Below are positions 1 to 11,963 of a DNA stretch of 64,000 bases, in pieces. Origin of the DNA: Hesseltinella vesiculosa (lineage: Eukaryota; Mucoromycota; Mucoromycetes; Mucorales; Cunninghamellaceae); contig MCGT01000013.1 of assembly GCA_002104935.1 (NCBI GenBank), positions 1 to 64,000 of the forward strand, written 5' to 3'. Each line of letters opens with the position of its first letter. The stretch's first letter is position 1. The position numbers and the translations under genes were made by a program. The notes beneath the pieces were generated by a model that saw only the letters and a program-made list of their open reading frames with translations, made no database searches and was not told where the DNA came from.

Positions 1-312
1 GTATGGCTTCAGCGTGTTGAACACTAACTTCATGGCGCGAACTTCTTTGTCGATGAGCTGGAGCTTCTGGTATATGCTTTTTCAGGGACGTATCTTGAAG
101 AGTGACATCTGGTTCGCTGAAGAGCAGCTTCATGGTGATCCCTTGCAATGATCGCATTCGCCTTGCTGACACATCTGCTTCAGAAGGCTCCTCATGGTCT
201 TCAACATTACGCCCATCGGAATCGAGATCATCACTGAGCGCAGCCGCATCGGCATCTGTGGCAATAGAAACATCAGTGGAGCTCTAGAAAAAAAAAAAGC
301 ATAAGAGTTTTC

Positions 313-353
<41 letters not shown>

Positions 354-1821
354 AAACCTGGGCTTCAACAGAACTGGAATGTTTGCTCGAGATGATTTGC
401 TTTCGTTCTTTCTTGTAAAAATCCTATAGAAGAGATATAAAAGAATGCATCCCAAAGAAGTCCAAACTTACCATTTTTTCTTGTAGATTGCTCATACGGC
501 GATCAAGTCCAGCTTGTCGACGTTCGTTCAGTGCTCCACGGCTCCATTTCTTGCTCATTTCTTTAGCTTTCCTTCTCAGTGCATTTCTCGTGTTGCAATA
601 CAGGGCCTTCATCTTCTTGGCGGGGTCGTCGTGCAGCTATTATCACAAAAAAAAAAAAAGTCAGGCACCTTTTTTTTTTATATCTCTCTCCCCGTTATTA
701 GCCATACCGCACAAGCATTGTCACGCTTCTTTTTCGCAAGACTTTTTCATGTTGGTGTGGCGCTGTTCTCGAGTAGGGGCGAGCCAAAGGCGCAATAGCA
801 GGCGCACAAGGTATCTTGTCATTTTCACAAAGGACTTTCCAGCGAGGATATTCTTAAATGATGTATCCAGTTTGTTGTGGTATACGGACCGGACGTTTGA
901 AGTCATCAACTTGCTTGGGGGGTCAAAGGACCAGTCCACTGCTAGGTGACTCCAATTGGGATGGCTGGTTTTTGTGCTCTCGCGCGTATGGCCAAAGTGG
1001 GAGGAATAGAGGTATTGGATATGCTGTATTCCAAACACGTCGTTGCAAGAGCTGCTTGTGGGCGGTGGGAGAGTGGAAAACTGCCCGTCGTTGACTTGAT
1101 CCAGGTTGCGCTGAGCAAAGGAGGGTAAGAGGTTGCTAACAGTGACACGCCCAGGAACGCTTGCTACAAAAAAAAAAAAATGAGCGCCAGGCTTGCTGTC
1201 TATTAAGCTATGCTTACCGCTGGTGTACCAGTCCGCGTTTGGATTGGTGGCGTACTTTAGAACACTTGTGTGTAACAGTGTGAACATGTCACGGGAATAC
1301 TTTGTGACTGCGATGCGTGCGTCCTTGATGGTAGACAGTACATTGCTCAAAGCCTCTGGTGATTCGTTGATCGCTGGAAGCAAGATTTGGCGAAGAGACT
1401 TGTGGGCGACTCTGATCTCCTCTTTCTGCGTTGGTTTTGTGGGCTGGGAGGGCGAGGTGGTCTTGGATGAGGAGGCCGTTGGCGCTGGGATCATCGCCGC
1501 CAGTTCATCATAGTGGTGATTAATGTAGCCCGTCCAAGTGTCTAAAAAATGGAAGCGCTTGTGATAATTGGGAGCAAACCATGGCGCTGTTTTTCCGCAA
1601 AGTTGATCGATATTGAGGAGGAGGCCTTTTGGCAAGCGTTGTTTACCAAGAAGATCAGCTTTCAGCTTGTCACGGTCCTTGTGCTTCCTGAGCTGGTCGG
1701 TGAGGAAATGCTTGATTTGGGTATTCAAAGCTTCAATAGCTTCCTCAGTGGATGTAATGGTAAGGGCTGGTTTTGTCGTGGATCGTGTATCCTCCATTTG
1801 TGTAGATCTTTTGCGACCCAT
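1..1821 (-). CDS. Unidentified multi-exon protein, 3' end beyond the window
   Basis: I do not recognise this protein. The likely start is the ATG at 1821 (MGRKRSTQMEDTRS), which opens about 200 codons of charged, coiled-coil-like sequence down to about 1220. An intron with donor GTAAGC near 1218 and acceptor T-run plus TAG near 1166 leads to a second coding stretch. A third exon-like block at about 470-630 is strongly basic (RNALRRKAKEMSKKW). A fourth, at about 1-285 after a T-run acceptor, is acidic and serine-rich (LSDDLDSDGRNVEDHEE). Joining the second and third blocks needs a frame change around 840-860, so either I have missed an intron or the gene is damaged. Start and overall strand are reasonably clear; the exon chain is not. 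A transposon-encoded protein is possible, but no catalytic motif is visible. Confidence 0.4.
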
Positions 1822-2129
1822 GGTGTTCAGATGAAAAAAAAAAAGAGAGGGTGGGGGGAATAAATGGCACGCGCGGAGTGAAACATGCATGAACGAGATG
1901 AGAGGGTGAGACCATGTTGGTGATGCCACAGGATTTTCAGTGACCAGCACACTGGAAGAAACCCTTTTTACACGCAAACCAAACAATTATTGCACGCCAA
2001 CCTGATTCCAGTGCACGTCATTGACTTTCAGTAGGCACAAACCTGCTTCCATGTGCACGCCATCTTTTTGCGACTTATTTTTTTTTATGGCCTCACACGA
2101 CTGCCAGTAGCAAGTGAGAGAGACAAGTA

Positions 2130-2640
2130 AAAAAAAGATGGCAGTTGTTCCTAATTGGATGGCAGCCATTCCCTTTCGTGTCCACCCTTTTTTTTTCTAA
2201 AATTTTATTCAGAATGACAGGAGAATCCCGAGCTTCAGCGTGCAACTCCACCTTCTTAAACGTCATCTTCATTTCGTGCTTGAGGAAATTGTTTACAGCT
2301 GACCGCTTAATTTCCAGACCGACGAAATCCTTTGTCAACCCGTCTATCGCTTCATCCATTGTTGCTGCTGGGTTATCATCGAATAGGGCTGTCAAATATG
2401 CCTTATGGCTCTCATTCAATACTGGTTTTCTTCCTCCATGTTGCTTCCTCAGAGACCCTCGTCACCATGTTTTCTAAAAGCTTCCACCCACCGTTGGGCT
2501 GTGCGAGGCACCTTGAGTCCATACTTAGCAGCAATGACTGTAGTTGGTATTTGGGGGTTTTCCAGGCACTCGTCAACGATGATCTTCTTGAATTCATAGG
2601 AGTAGTGCTCTCCTTTTTTTTGGGGGGTCCCGTTTGCTGT
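2130..2640 (-). pseudogene. Tc1/mariner-like transposase, N-terminal fragment, frameshifted
   Basis: The minus strand encodes a helix-turn-helix of Tc1-type transposases (YEFKKIIVDECLENP, then TVIAAKYGLKVPRTAQRWV), followed by a second DNA-binding part (NESHKAYLTALFDDNP, GLEIKRSAVNNFLKHEMKM). The two parts lie in different frames: the first runs to HGDEGL then a stop near 2456, and the second resumes with RKQHGGRKPVLNESHK, so at least one indel separates them. The coding signal ends near 2190 at VDTKGNG. No DDE/D catalytic region follows, so the copy is truncated and inactive. The C-terminal half of the same kind of transposase occurs at about 42.7-43.1 kb. The assignment rests on general family pattern; a database search would settle it. 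Confidence 0.75.
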
Positions 2641-3084
2641 TTGGAAGGCTGCTCTGGCTTCATGTCAGTCTCAGGAACAGGGGCAATTTGCTGCTGCATG
2701 AGTTGCCGGTGATCGTCAAACGACGTGATCCCCTCGACTTCCATCCTGACATCCTCAACAGCCACGGCATCGTCACCATGCTCATTAAGCACATGTCCCT
2801 TACCATCCTCATATATAAACTGAAATGGCATCACAAAAAAGAAAACTAGTCGAGACAAAGCGAAAAGAAAAGACCAGCATCAAAAGAGCTAGAATCTGAC
2901 AATTTGAATAGCCAGGGCGACATTTTGCTATTCCAGGGCGACTTTTCGGCTTGCATTTTTGGTCTATTCAAAAAGGAAAACATGTCATTTCAAAAAGAAG
3001 TGTGTGACAAATATTTTTATCAGAACGACGGTTGAAAGTGGGTTGACTGTAAATAAATAAAAAAGGCATACACAAAGAGAGCGT
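2641..3084. other. No gene seen
   Basis: A/T-rich spacer between the transposase relic and the 3' end of the phosphatidylserine decarboxylase gene. The phrase CCAGGGCGAC occurs twice near 2910-2945. No convincing exon on either strand. Confidence 0.5.
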
Positions 3085-4549
3085 TTAAATAAATTTGCCA
3101 ATGTGGTCCCCAACGTGGATGAGGGTTTCAAAGGACTGGGTCGAGTGTTGAAGCAAATCGTCATCCCATTGAACAGTGTCCTTGGGAAAGACAACAACGA
3201 CAGTGCTGCCACCGTAGCAGAACTGGCCGGCTTCTTGTCCCTTTGTCAAGGTGGCGCCTTGTTTGCAGTTGGTTAATTCGATGGAGCCCACCAACAAAGC
3301 ACCGATGGCAACCAGAGCAAAGGGTTGGTCACGGTGGTTCTTCATTGTAATCACTTGACGACGGTTTTCGGTAAACACATCCAGTTCTTCACGGACAGTG
3401 CAGGGGTTGACTAAAAAGGGGAGAAAGCATGAGCCATTGGGTTGGTAAATCGCGGGGACTGACCGGTGTAGTAAGTACCAGCAATGTCTTTGATGGATTG
3501 TACAGTGCAGTGGCTGGGAACATGGAAGCGATGGTACTATTAAAATGGAGGTGAGCAACGGCGATGTGCCCGGTTGTAACGGCGCCAGGTCCGATGACTT
3601 ACATCTTGGGGAGCCAATCTGAATATGGCAATGGCACCACCATCGAGGGATGTGGCCAAAGCATCGTCTTGAAGCAGATTGGCCAGCGTAAAGTTCTTGC
3701 CCTTGATCCTACAAGGAAATGTGAGCTACAGCTCCTTTTTCCCGCACACACGTACCAAAAAGTGGTGGCGTCTGTGATGTTTTTGAAAACGTTGAGACGG
3801 CAGTCGGCGGCAGAGACAATGATGTCCTTGTTCTCGGGCTCGGCAATAGGGCGGGCGGCAGGGCTGATGGCACGGGTGAAGAAGTCGTTGAAGTTCTTGT
3901 AGGCAGCCAGGTCTTGTTGGACGTATTCGGACATGTCAATGCCATAGTGACTGACAAAGGAGGGGATTTGCTTGGTGGATTTGGGATCGCTGAAAAAGAT
4001 ACCTTGCTTTTTGCTTTCGTGCAAGAAGAGCTTGTGCATCATTTCCGAGTGGACGAGTTTTTCTTGGGCGCGGCCGGCGAACAGCAGGTGCATGCCGATG
4101 CGGGTGAAGATGGGCTGTTCTTCATAATGGAATTCACCACTGGCACGCTGGATGACAAACACGCCGTATTTCTTCTCCACCGCGACCTTGAAGTCTTCAG
4201 AAATCAAATGGTGATGCACCCAACCAGACAGCTTTTTCGAATACCAGTGCTTGGGAGCGTGTGCCGAGGGAGCGTGGATGCCTTCCTTATCTAGAAATAC
4301 AAAAAGACAGCTGGTTGGTGTTTGAAGCAGTGTCTTCCTTTTTTTTTTTTTACATCTTTACAGTTGCCATCGCCACTCTGTTGCACCTTTTCTTTAAAAG
4401 CCTATGTGGAAAAGAAAAGAAAAGTCAGGCACCGGTGGTGGGTTTGAGGTGGTTCGTACATTGACCAGGGCTTCCTGGTCATTGGTTTCGATATGCTGTT
4501 CAAGATCAGTGTTGGCGACAAAGCCTACTTGGAGTTCTTCAATGGTCAT
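3085..4549 (-). CDS. PSD: Phosphatidylserine decarboxylase proenzyme
   Basis: Converts phosphatidylserine to phosphatidylethanolamine; the enzyme cleaves itself at a conserved Gly-Ser to create its pyruvoyl group. A six-exon model keeps phase throughout and gives 389 residues: 4549-4460, 4401-4362, 4290-3756, 3708-3603, 3536-3464, 3410-3085. The family region starts about residue 70 (HWYSKKLSGWV, then FNDFFTRAISPAARPI) and includes the AADCRLNVF block. The self-cleavage site is ALLVGSIEL: here V-G-S-I where many bacterial and mitochondrial enzymes have L-G-S-T, as expected for the fungal PSD2-like branch. No long presequence, transmembrane segment or C2 domain is visible, so this is the short form of the family and its compartment is unclear. 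The start at 4549 was chosen because it opens an in-frame 30-codon first exon ending at a good donor (GTACGA). Confidence 0.92.
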
Positions 4550-5097
4550 TGTTGTTTACGCGTGTTAAAAAAGTGAAGAGGAAAGCGAAGAAAGAAGAAA
4601 AAGCAAGGCCGTCTTTTTAAGTTTTGTAGGTTTTGAAACGCCATCCGTAGTGTAACATGAGCTTTTCTTTCTCTGGACAATCGGCCGACGGTATTATTGC
4701 CTTGATTTGGAGAAAATAAGAGACAAACGTGGAGATATTGGGAAAGTTGCAAAAGATGCAAGGTTTTGTTTGCATGAAGTTTCTTGGCAGCGTTGATTTC
4801 GTTGAAAAAAGTAAAAACATGATTGGGCGACAAGAAATCAAAAAATAACCAGGAGACCTCCTTTTTTGTTTGTCCAAAACCTTGACGTAACGAGCATTTC
4901 TTTCTTTTTTTTATTCACCACTGGCATGACTGGCCGACGGAGGTCGTTTCAAGAAGAAATGCCACCATGCCCAGTCCCAAGGAAGCTGTGATCTTTCGCG
5001 TCGAATCCAAGTCCATCACCATCTTTATCTCAAGGTTTTTACTCGTGTGTGGCATTCTTTGGTGACTGACAGGTCAGCTGACCTCATTCTGCTTAGC
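4550..5097. other. Upstream region of the PSD gene; no gene seen
   Basis: Minus-strand promoter side of the decarboxylase. Short open frames occur (for example 4617-4877 minus) but show no recognisable protein. The plus strand from about 4965 has a short open stretch that may be the start of the heat-shock-factor relic that follows. Confidence 0.4.
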
Positions 5098-5576
5098 ATG
5101 GTCAACGATGAAAACGTTGATGCCTTGAATGGATGAGATGCCAATGGCCATCGCTCATGAAATTTGCAAACGCGTGCTGCCACAGTATTTTCGACATAGC
5201 CTTTGGCCAAGCTTTGTGCGTCAGTTGAAGAGTGGGAGCATGGCAGGCATGCGATGAATGGAAAGCTTATCGTGCGACCACTCCTTTTTTTGTGGCAAGG
5301 CCCAGGACGCGAAACGTTGCCCATCCTCGTGAGTCGAGCAGAAAGTCGCCACGCCTCCCATGCCATTGCCACCCGTGCACGAGCCAGCTCAAGACCCCCC
5401 GACCGACCGACGGCCATTTCTCCGTTGAGCGCCAAGTCAATGTCTTGAAGCAGCCGATGCATCTGGATTCTGAATTGATCCACATTAAGAAATGTCTGGC
5501 TGCACAGCAGGAGGTAGTGAAGAGAGGGATATCGCATTTTTATTTTTCTATCAGCAGACCCTTGACCATATCCTAG
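5098..5576 (+). pseudogene. Relic of a heat-shock-factor-type DNA-binding domain
   Basis: The plus strand reads MVNDENVDALN at 5098-5130, then, after a one-base frame change, DEMPMAIAHEICKRVLPQYF and RHSLWPSFVRQL to about 5229. This is the core of the HSF-type winged helix: the family normally reads like MVNDE.vD.L, then VLP.YFKH and SFVRQLN.YGF. The expected N-x-Y-G-F after VRQL is replaced by KSGSMAGMR and a stop. A further open frame to 5576 with QVNVLKQPMHLDSELIH may be later sequence of the same gene. The frame break, lost recognition-helix end and missing N-terminus point to a decayed copy rather than an active factor. Both stated motifs are visible in the sequence; HSF identity is from family knowledge. 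Confidence 0.6.
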
Positions 5577-5823
5577 GCTACTTGTCCTTTTATATTCAGC
5601 ACACCAGCCCTGGTACAATGCTCCCTCTTTTGTTCGATGCTCATCTTCTTTCCATTCTTCTCTTCAAGAGCGGCTGTGGTCCTTTCGTAAGGCACGAGGA
5701 CTCAGCGCGCCTCTCGCCTCTTTAAAAGAAGTCAGATAATTGACCTGATTGAAAAATACAGGCTCTTTTTTTTTCGTGCTAGGGTTTAAAAGAGGGACAA
5801 GGAATAATGACCATAATAAAAAA

Positions 5824-6285
5824 TTAGAAAGAGGTCCTATATTGGGCAGGTTTGGATCGTTTGATAGGCTGGGGACCAACATAGAGCGGGTGGCCAAGAT
5901 AATCCAAATCGACATCGGATCGTTTCAAGCAAGTGAGGCAGACAAACAGGTTGGACTGACCAACCACAGCGGCGAGGCGTTTTGGCAATGGCCGCGTGGT
6001 CATCAAGATGGGGTGGGAGACGTGTTGTTCTGAGCCTTTGGTGCCTTTAGGGGGTCGGCCTCGGCGAGGAAGGCCAGCAGGCAAGGTTTGGGCCGAGGAA
6101 ACCCGATAGAAAAAATGCTTTGGATGCTGGCAGTAGCCTAGACGGGTATGGTTCCGTGCGGTATGCCTGTCAACCGTCAATGAGCCCATCAATGCGTCAA
6201 TCTGCAGGTCTAGCCATTCAATAACTTGATCTTGAGCTGGGCTCTTTGCTTGCAGGTGCCAGCAATAAATCCACTTGTCTTCCAT
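5824..6285 (-). CDS. Small uncharacterised protein with an AT-hook-like patch
   Basis: Single open frame of 153 codons on the minus strand; start ATG at 6285, just downstream of a T/A homopolymer. I do not recognise it. Visible features: a basic RRGRPPKGTK segment near residue 75 that resembles an AT-hook, a C-x-x-C pair (FVCLTCLKRSD) near residue 116, and a basic C-terminus. The intact reading frame and ordered start context favour a real gene; it could also be an exon of a larger gene. It lies head to head with the Ofd1-like gene at 6612, sharing a roughly 330-bp spacer. Confidence 0.45.
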   Translation of the reverse strand: MEDKWIYCWHLQAKSPAQDQVIEWLDLQIDALMGSLTVDRHTARNHTRLGYCQHPKHFFYRVSSAQTLPAGLPRRGRPPKGTKGSEQHVSHPILMTTRPLPKRLAAVVGQSNLFVCLTCLKRSDVDLDYLGHPLYVGPQPIKRSKPAQYRTSF

Positions 6286-6611
6286 ATTTTTTTTTTTTTG
6301 GCGTGACTACAGGGACAAAAAGGCGACCAGATGAATTTCTGCTTTTATGATAGGGACAATGTGTTCATGGGATCAATTTCATGCCATGATATGATTTGAT
6401 ACGTCTGTTGGATTCACATGTGATTGTTCGTTGATGACAGGTTGGTAACTGGCTTGCCAGATGCAAAGGAGGTGATCTCTCGGCGCGGGGTTTCTTTTTT
6501 GTCGCTCTTTCCTGCCGCTGCTGGCGTTGGTCGGGCCGTGAAGGAAAATTTTTTTGCACCCCTCTTTTTTTTTTTAACTATTGTCCTTCAAAAAAGTGCT
6601 ATTTCATCGCC

Positions 6612-8356
6612 ATGACCAATGAACGGCCCAGTAAAAAGTCTCGCCTAGAGTCCCAAAAAGAACACTTTCATCCCGACTTGATGCAAGAGCAATCAATCAA
6701 GACAATCCACGACGCTTTCCATGTGTCCAAGCCTTACCTGCACTGCAAGATCGACCAGCTAATGAACGACGGCCTGCTTCGCAATGTCCGCAAAGAAATC
6801 TTGGCCAATCTGCACTTTACTGTCAAAGAAACCGATATATACAAGGTGTTTCAAACCGGCGATCTGGCCAACTTGGATGGCTTGCCCAAGGAGGAACTGG
6901 CCCAACTGACCGATCTGTTCAAACTTCGCAATGCCTTGTACTCGCAAGAATTCCGAGACTTTGTCTCATCCGTCACCAACTGCGGTCCTCTGTCTGGCTC
7001 CAAGATGGATATGAGCATCAACAGCTACAACAACACATGCCATTTGCTCAACCATGACGATGTCATTGGCACCCGACGCGTCTCCTACATTCTCTACTTG
7101 ACCGACCCTGAACAGCCTTGGGACCCCAAGGACGGCGGTGCTCTGGAACTGTACCCGGTGGTGAAAAAGGGCATCCCCGCCGCCGAGCCGACCGTCAGCA
7201 TTCCTCCCCAATGGAACCAGTTTGTCATGTTTACTGTCCAGCCCGGTCACTCGTTCCACTCTGTCGAGGAAGTCGTCGTCGAAGAAAAGCCTCGCCTGTC
7301 CATCTCTGGCTGGTTCCACATCCCTCAGGAAGGCGAGCCCGGCTACAACCCTGACGCCTCGGACGAAGACCTTGCTAAATCATCACTGGAACAATTACAA
7401 GAAGAGGTAGACCAATCAAGGAACAAAAAACGTGATCCTCACGCGGGGTTTTTTTTTAGGTTGACTCGAGTAGCAATTTTGAACAATACGCCGAGCCACT
7501 GGAAGACGACGCCACAGAAGGCCTGGAAGAAGAGGACCTACGGGCCCTGGCCGAATGGATGCATCCCCAATACTTGGACATGAACTTGATGCAGCAGATG
7601 GCCGAGCGGTTCCTAGAAGAGTCTGTTATCAACTGCAAGGACATCCTCAATAGAGAATGGCACGACAAGATCCGCGCGGCCACATCTCATGCCGACCAGG
7701 AGGATGGCTTTGGCAAGGGTAAAATGATGCCGCATGGTGTCGGTCACCGCGGCCAATGGATCTGCCAAGGCCCACCTCATCGCCAACGCTATATGGTGCT
7801 GGAAAAGACCAACACATCGACCGACGACGACACCTCCAAGCTGTTTGCTAGCCTGGAAGCCAAGTTTTCAAGCGAAGCCTTTCGCCGATGGTTGGCCGTG
7901 GTGACCCAGCTGCTGCCTCTGGGCTACCGAGGCCAAGCTCGCCGCTTCCGCCCTGGTCATGACTATACGCTTGCCACCACCAACACCCGAGGCCAAGGCA
8001 TGTTGGACGTGACCCTGTGCATGGCTACGACCGACAGGATGTGGTTCTCCGGTGAATTCGGTGGTTACGAATGTTACATGGCTCCTCACGAAGAAGAAGA
8101 AGACGCTGCGGTTTACAAGGCTGCCGATGAAGAAGGCGCTTTGCTGACTACGGTTGCTGGTGATAACGAGCTCTGCATTGTCCTGCGCGACGAAGGCGTC
8201 ATGCGCTTCATCAAGTACGTCAGCGCCCATGCCCCAGGTTCTCGTTGGGACGTGGCCTTTGAATACGATCTACCAGAATCCCAAGACGATGAAGACGATG
8301 AAGACGATGAAGACGATGAAGACAATGAAGGCGATGAAGACGATGAGACTGATTAA
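6612..8356 (+). CDS. OFD1: Prolyl 3,4-dihydroxylase of the Ofd1/Tpa1/OGFOD1 family
   Basis: An Fe(II)- and 2-oxoglutarate-dependent oxygenase. Relatives hydroxylate a proline of ribosomal protein uS12 and, in yeasts, link oxygen and translation termination to gene control. Two exons, 6612-7406 and 7460-8356, give 563 residues with phase-0 splicing (GTAGAC donor, T-run acceptor). The catalytic domain is at about residues 90-245: iron ligands H148 and D150 (NHDDV) and H216 (GHSFHSVEE), and the 2OG-binding arginine R228 (KPRLSISGW). The second, non-catalytic double-stranded beta-helix domain follows at about 290-540 (LEAKFSSEAFRRWLAVVTQL, FSGEFGGYE). The C-terminus is an acidic D/E repeat encoded by GATGAAGAC repeats at about 8285-8345. 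Length fits the family. The protein probably acts in nucleus and cytosol. Confidence 0.93.
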
Positions 8357-8726
8357 GATGGTGAAGACCAATAACGCCCGTCCTCGGCATCCATGTACAT
8401 ATTCAACTTTTTTTGCCTTGGATCTTGTCCAAACTGGAAACGAAAAAAGTAAAATAAAAACCAGCTCGCCTTTTTTTTCCACTTTTTCTCATTTTTCATT
8501 CAATAAACCCTCCCCAGCACAATGGAGGCAAGTATAAATGGACCATAGACACAGAATATCATTATTGGCCGTTCTTACATGTTCATTGATATTTTCTTTA
8601 GTACGATTATCCTCATCCAACGGAACCAGATCACGGGTAAAAAAAAAAATTAGATGCAATTTTTTCTTTGGTGCAGGTTCTTGACTGTTTTTTTTTTTCA
8701 CATTTCGTACCATTCATGGTAATAGG

Positions 8727-10266
8727 ATGCTTAGGGATATTATGGATGACACCTCCAGCAGTGATAAGCCAAGAATTGTGCTGATGGGCTTGCCAAGGTT
8801 AGTCGATTCTTGCAGTAGCATGACTGTCACACTCACCTTCCTTTCCATGTGCAGAAGCGGCAAATCTAGCATTCAGCGAGTGGTGTTTGGCAAAATGCCA
8901 CCTAATGACACCCTGTACTTGGAAAGCACGACAAAAATCCAAAAAGAAGATATCACGTAAGTAAAGCCTCCATACTAACCGATCAGTGGGAGTGACGCCC
9001 TTTTTTTTCGCAGGCGCTCGTTTATTGATTTTCAAATTTGGGACACGCCAGGCCAAATCAACTTTTTTGATCCAGCATACGATTCCTTGGATATCTTTAG
9101 CTCCGTGGGAGCCTTGATCTTTGTTATTGATGCGCAAGACGACTATAGCGATGCCTTGAACCGACTGTTTTACACCGTGGCCAGTGCCTACAAGATCAAC
9201 CCCAACATCACCTTTGAAGTCTTGCTACACAAGGTCGATGGATTATCGGATGACTACAAAATTGGTAAACCCTGTCAGTGACCTAAGAAAAGTGGCCTGA
9301 CCTCTTTTTTTTTTAATGCAGACACCCAGCGGGACGTGCAGCAGCGCATGAGCGACGCTTTGCAAGATGCCGAATGTGATTATATCCACTTGACTTATTA
9401 TTTGACAAGTATCTACGATCACTCCATTTACGAAGCCTTTAGCAAGATCATCCAGAAACTCATCCGTGAGCTTCCTACCTTGGAAAATCTCTTGAATGTG
9501 CTGTGCTCAGTAGGTCGACTGCCTTCAATAGCAAAAAAAAAAAAAAAAGAAAAAAAATAGAAAAAAATCTCACCCCTCTTGCGCGTCTCGTTTAGAACTC
9601 GGGGATTGACAAGGCCTATCTATTTGATTCATTGACGAAGATCTACATTGCTACGGACAGTTCGCCCGTGGATATGCAATCCTATGAGTTATGTAGTGAC
9701 ATGATTGATGTGGCCATTGACATTGAAACCATTTACGGGTAATGAGCAAATGGACAGATGGCAAAATAAGGTGCTCATCCATTTTTTCTTAAAAAAAAGG
9801 ATGACCGATCGAACACAAACCTCGACACCCAACGGCCTACGTACACTGACCGACGAAGCCGAACTGAACCAGCTATCACCTACTGATTCTAACGAATTGG
9901 AAGCATCCCACAGCACTCTGGCTGAAACCATGAAACAAAAATCCTCGACCTCCAACATACCTTCCAACGAAAGCGAGGCATCCAGCTTAATCCGACTAGA
10001 CAACGGCAATGCCCTCTACATGCGCGAAGTCAACGAGTAGGTCCCCCAAGTTTCAGAGTAAACGGTGCGGCTCACGCTTTTACTTCCCCCTTTTTCTACG
10101 CCTTTTTAGCCCCTTGGTCCTGATCTGTCTTTTAAGGCAAGATAACTTTGAAAAACATGGCCTGATCGACTACAACTTCCAATGCTTCAAAGAAGCCATC
10201 ACCGACGTGTTTGATTTCTCAAAGAAACACAATACCCATAACCACACCCCTGCTCCCACCGAATAA
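8727..10266 (+). CDS. GTR2: Rag-family GTPase Gtr2 (RagC/D orthologue)
   Basis: A subunit of the Gtr1-Gtr2 heterodimer that recruits and activates TORC1 on the vacuole when amino acids are plentiful. Seven exons (8727-8797, 8855-8956, 9014-9264, 9322-9509, 9596-9738, 9800-10036, 10110-10266) are phase-consistent and give 382 residues. G1 is GLPRSGKS, created across the first splice junction; G3 is WDTPGQ; G4 is the Rag-typical HKVDG. The C-terminal roadblock-like half follows ([20 protein letters not shown], then [20 protein letters not shown]). A low-complexity Ser/Thr-rich insert at about residues 255-325 interrupts that half. The 8727 start is in frame with G1; an upstream non-coding or short coding exon cannot be excluded. 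It sits about 5 kb from the TSC2 gene, another TORC1 regulator. Confidence 0.94.
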
Positions 10267-10309
10267 AAAAGGCATCGCCGTCTTTTTTATGTCATTACTA
10301 TGGGCAGAG

Positions 10310-11932
10310 TTAGCTTGAAAGGTCGACATCACTTGCATCGGAGATTTTGTAGGACGTGTCATCAGAATCCGAGGCGGAAGGTAGGCTGGAATCCACTAGC
10401 ACAGCGGTCTCGATGGGCATACGCAGGTCCATCAGGGTGTAGAAAGGCTGGACTTCTTGGTAAGTGTTGAACAAGTCGACAAAATCTTGGTTATCAATAT
10501 CAGTGGGTGAAGGGTTGGTGGGTTTGACATTGGGTACTTGGCCGAGGAGAAACGATTGACGGCCACCAATGGCGATGTCGTGGATTTGGCGGCCACCAAC
10601 TGGTTCAAATGGGGTCGCAGCTGGGTCACGGTGGCCCTGGCCGAGTTCAAAATGGCTATTGCCACCCCAGGTCACGACGAAACGGTTGGCTGGATGAGTG
10701 GTTGGGACTTCTTTGATGATGGCCAGGTTGTGATCGATGCCGCAGGCCACTTTGCTAACAAACGTGAGCCCGATGTCGATCGGGTGTAACCATGAATTGC
10801 CTTTACAGAGCGAGCCCACCATGGGGCGAGAAAGACCAGACAGGTAGCCGATGGCCGTGCCAAAATAAAAAACGCGGCCAGTGTTGGTGACAGCCAGAGA
10901 GTGGTGGCGGCCACCGCTCAGCTGCACCAAGTGGGTACCCAGTGGCCAAAAACGAAGCACGGGTGTTGCCATGGTGATCTTCCCAGCCAGGTGGATGCCG
11001 GTTTGGCGGTAGTCGTTGGCACCCCAAGCCCATAGGCAGTCTTGCAAGCGGCTGTAGGCAAAGGCGTGATGATGACCGGTGCCAATGATGGAGATGCCAT
11101 GCAATGGCTCGCCTTGATTGTCAACCACGTATGCCGGCAAGGATGGGCAGGGCGGATCGCTGGAGGCGCGGCCAAGAGAGATGGCTTGGCTGCTGCCCAT
11201 GGAGACAACTTCACCACGCATTGTCAAGGCCAGTAAGAAATCGTTACCGGCCTCCACGGCACGGAAGCGCAGCGAAGGCTGGATGTTGGGGTAGGGTTTT
11301 GGTCGTAAACAGATGCCACGGTTGTTGCCCACGTAGGCCGTGCCGTTGACAGTGAAAGACCCCCAAAAGTACAGCTGGTGGTTGGTGATGGAGAGTGCGG
11401 CTGAAAAGGTTTCGCCGCAGGCAATGGCGTGAAAGCGCGTGATATCGGTATGTTGGGTCCACCATACTCGACCAGGTGTCATACGACGTTGGGTTTTGTC
11501 CGTCGAGGATGAGGGGTGTGTCAGGGACGGTTGGGCTGTACCAGGCACAGGAAGAACGGGTCGACCTAAATGGCCATATCCTGATTCACCAGCAGTGTAG
11601 ATCTAGTTTTGAAATAAAAGTGAGAAGAGGTGCAAGGCAGAATGTTCGTTCCTTACTCTGCCATTGGAGCTTAAGCCAAGAAAATGGTTGCTGCTAGCAG
11701 CAATCCGAACAAAATGGAAGTTGTGGAGAGGCAAGTTCGTGTAGAAGCGAGACAAATAATGCGCATCCAAACGGTCGTCGAAAGAGATGGTATTCAGCAC
11801 ACCCACGCCGGTGCCTACATAGAATAAACCGTCAATTTTTCATAGAACTCTGTGGTCCTGATTTCTTACCGTACACACGCTGACACATGGGCACTTGTCC
11901 ATTGATAGCATAGGGCTCTAAACCTAACAGCC

Positions 11933-11963
<31 letters not shown>

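Noticed and set aside
721..1986. A 421-codon single-exon gene starting at 1986
   Set aside because: The upstream 55 codons are T-run-derived and hydrophobic; the ATG at 1821 gives a better start, and an intron near 1166-1218 is needed.
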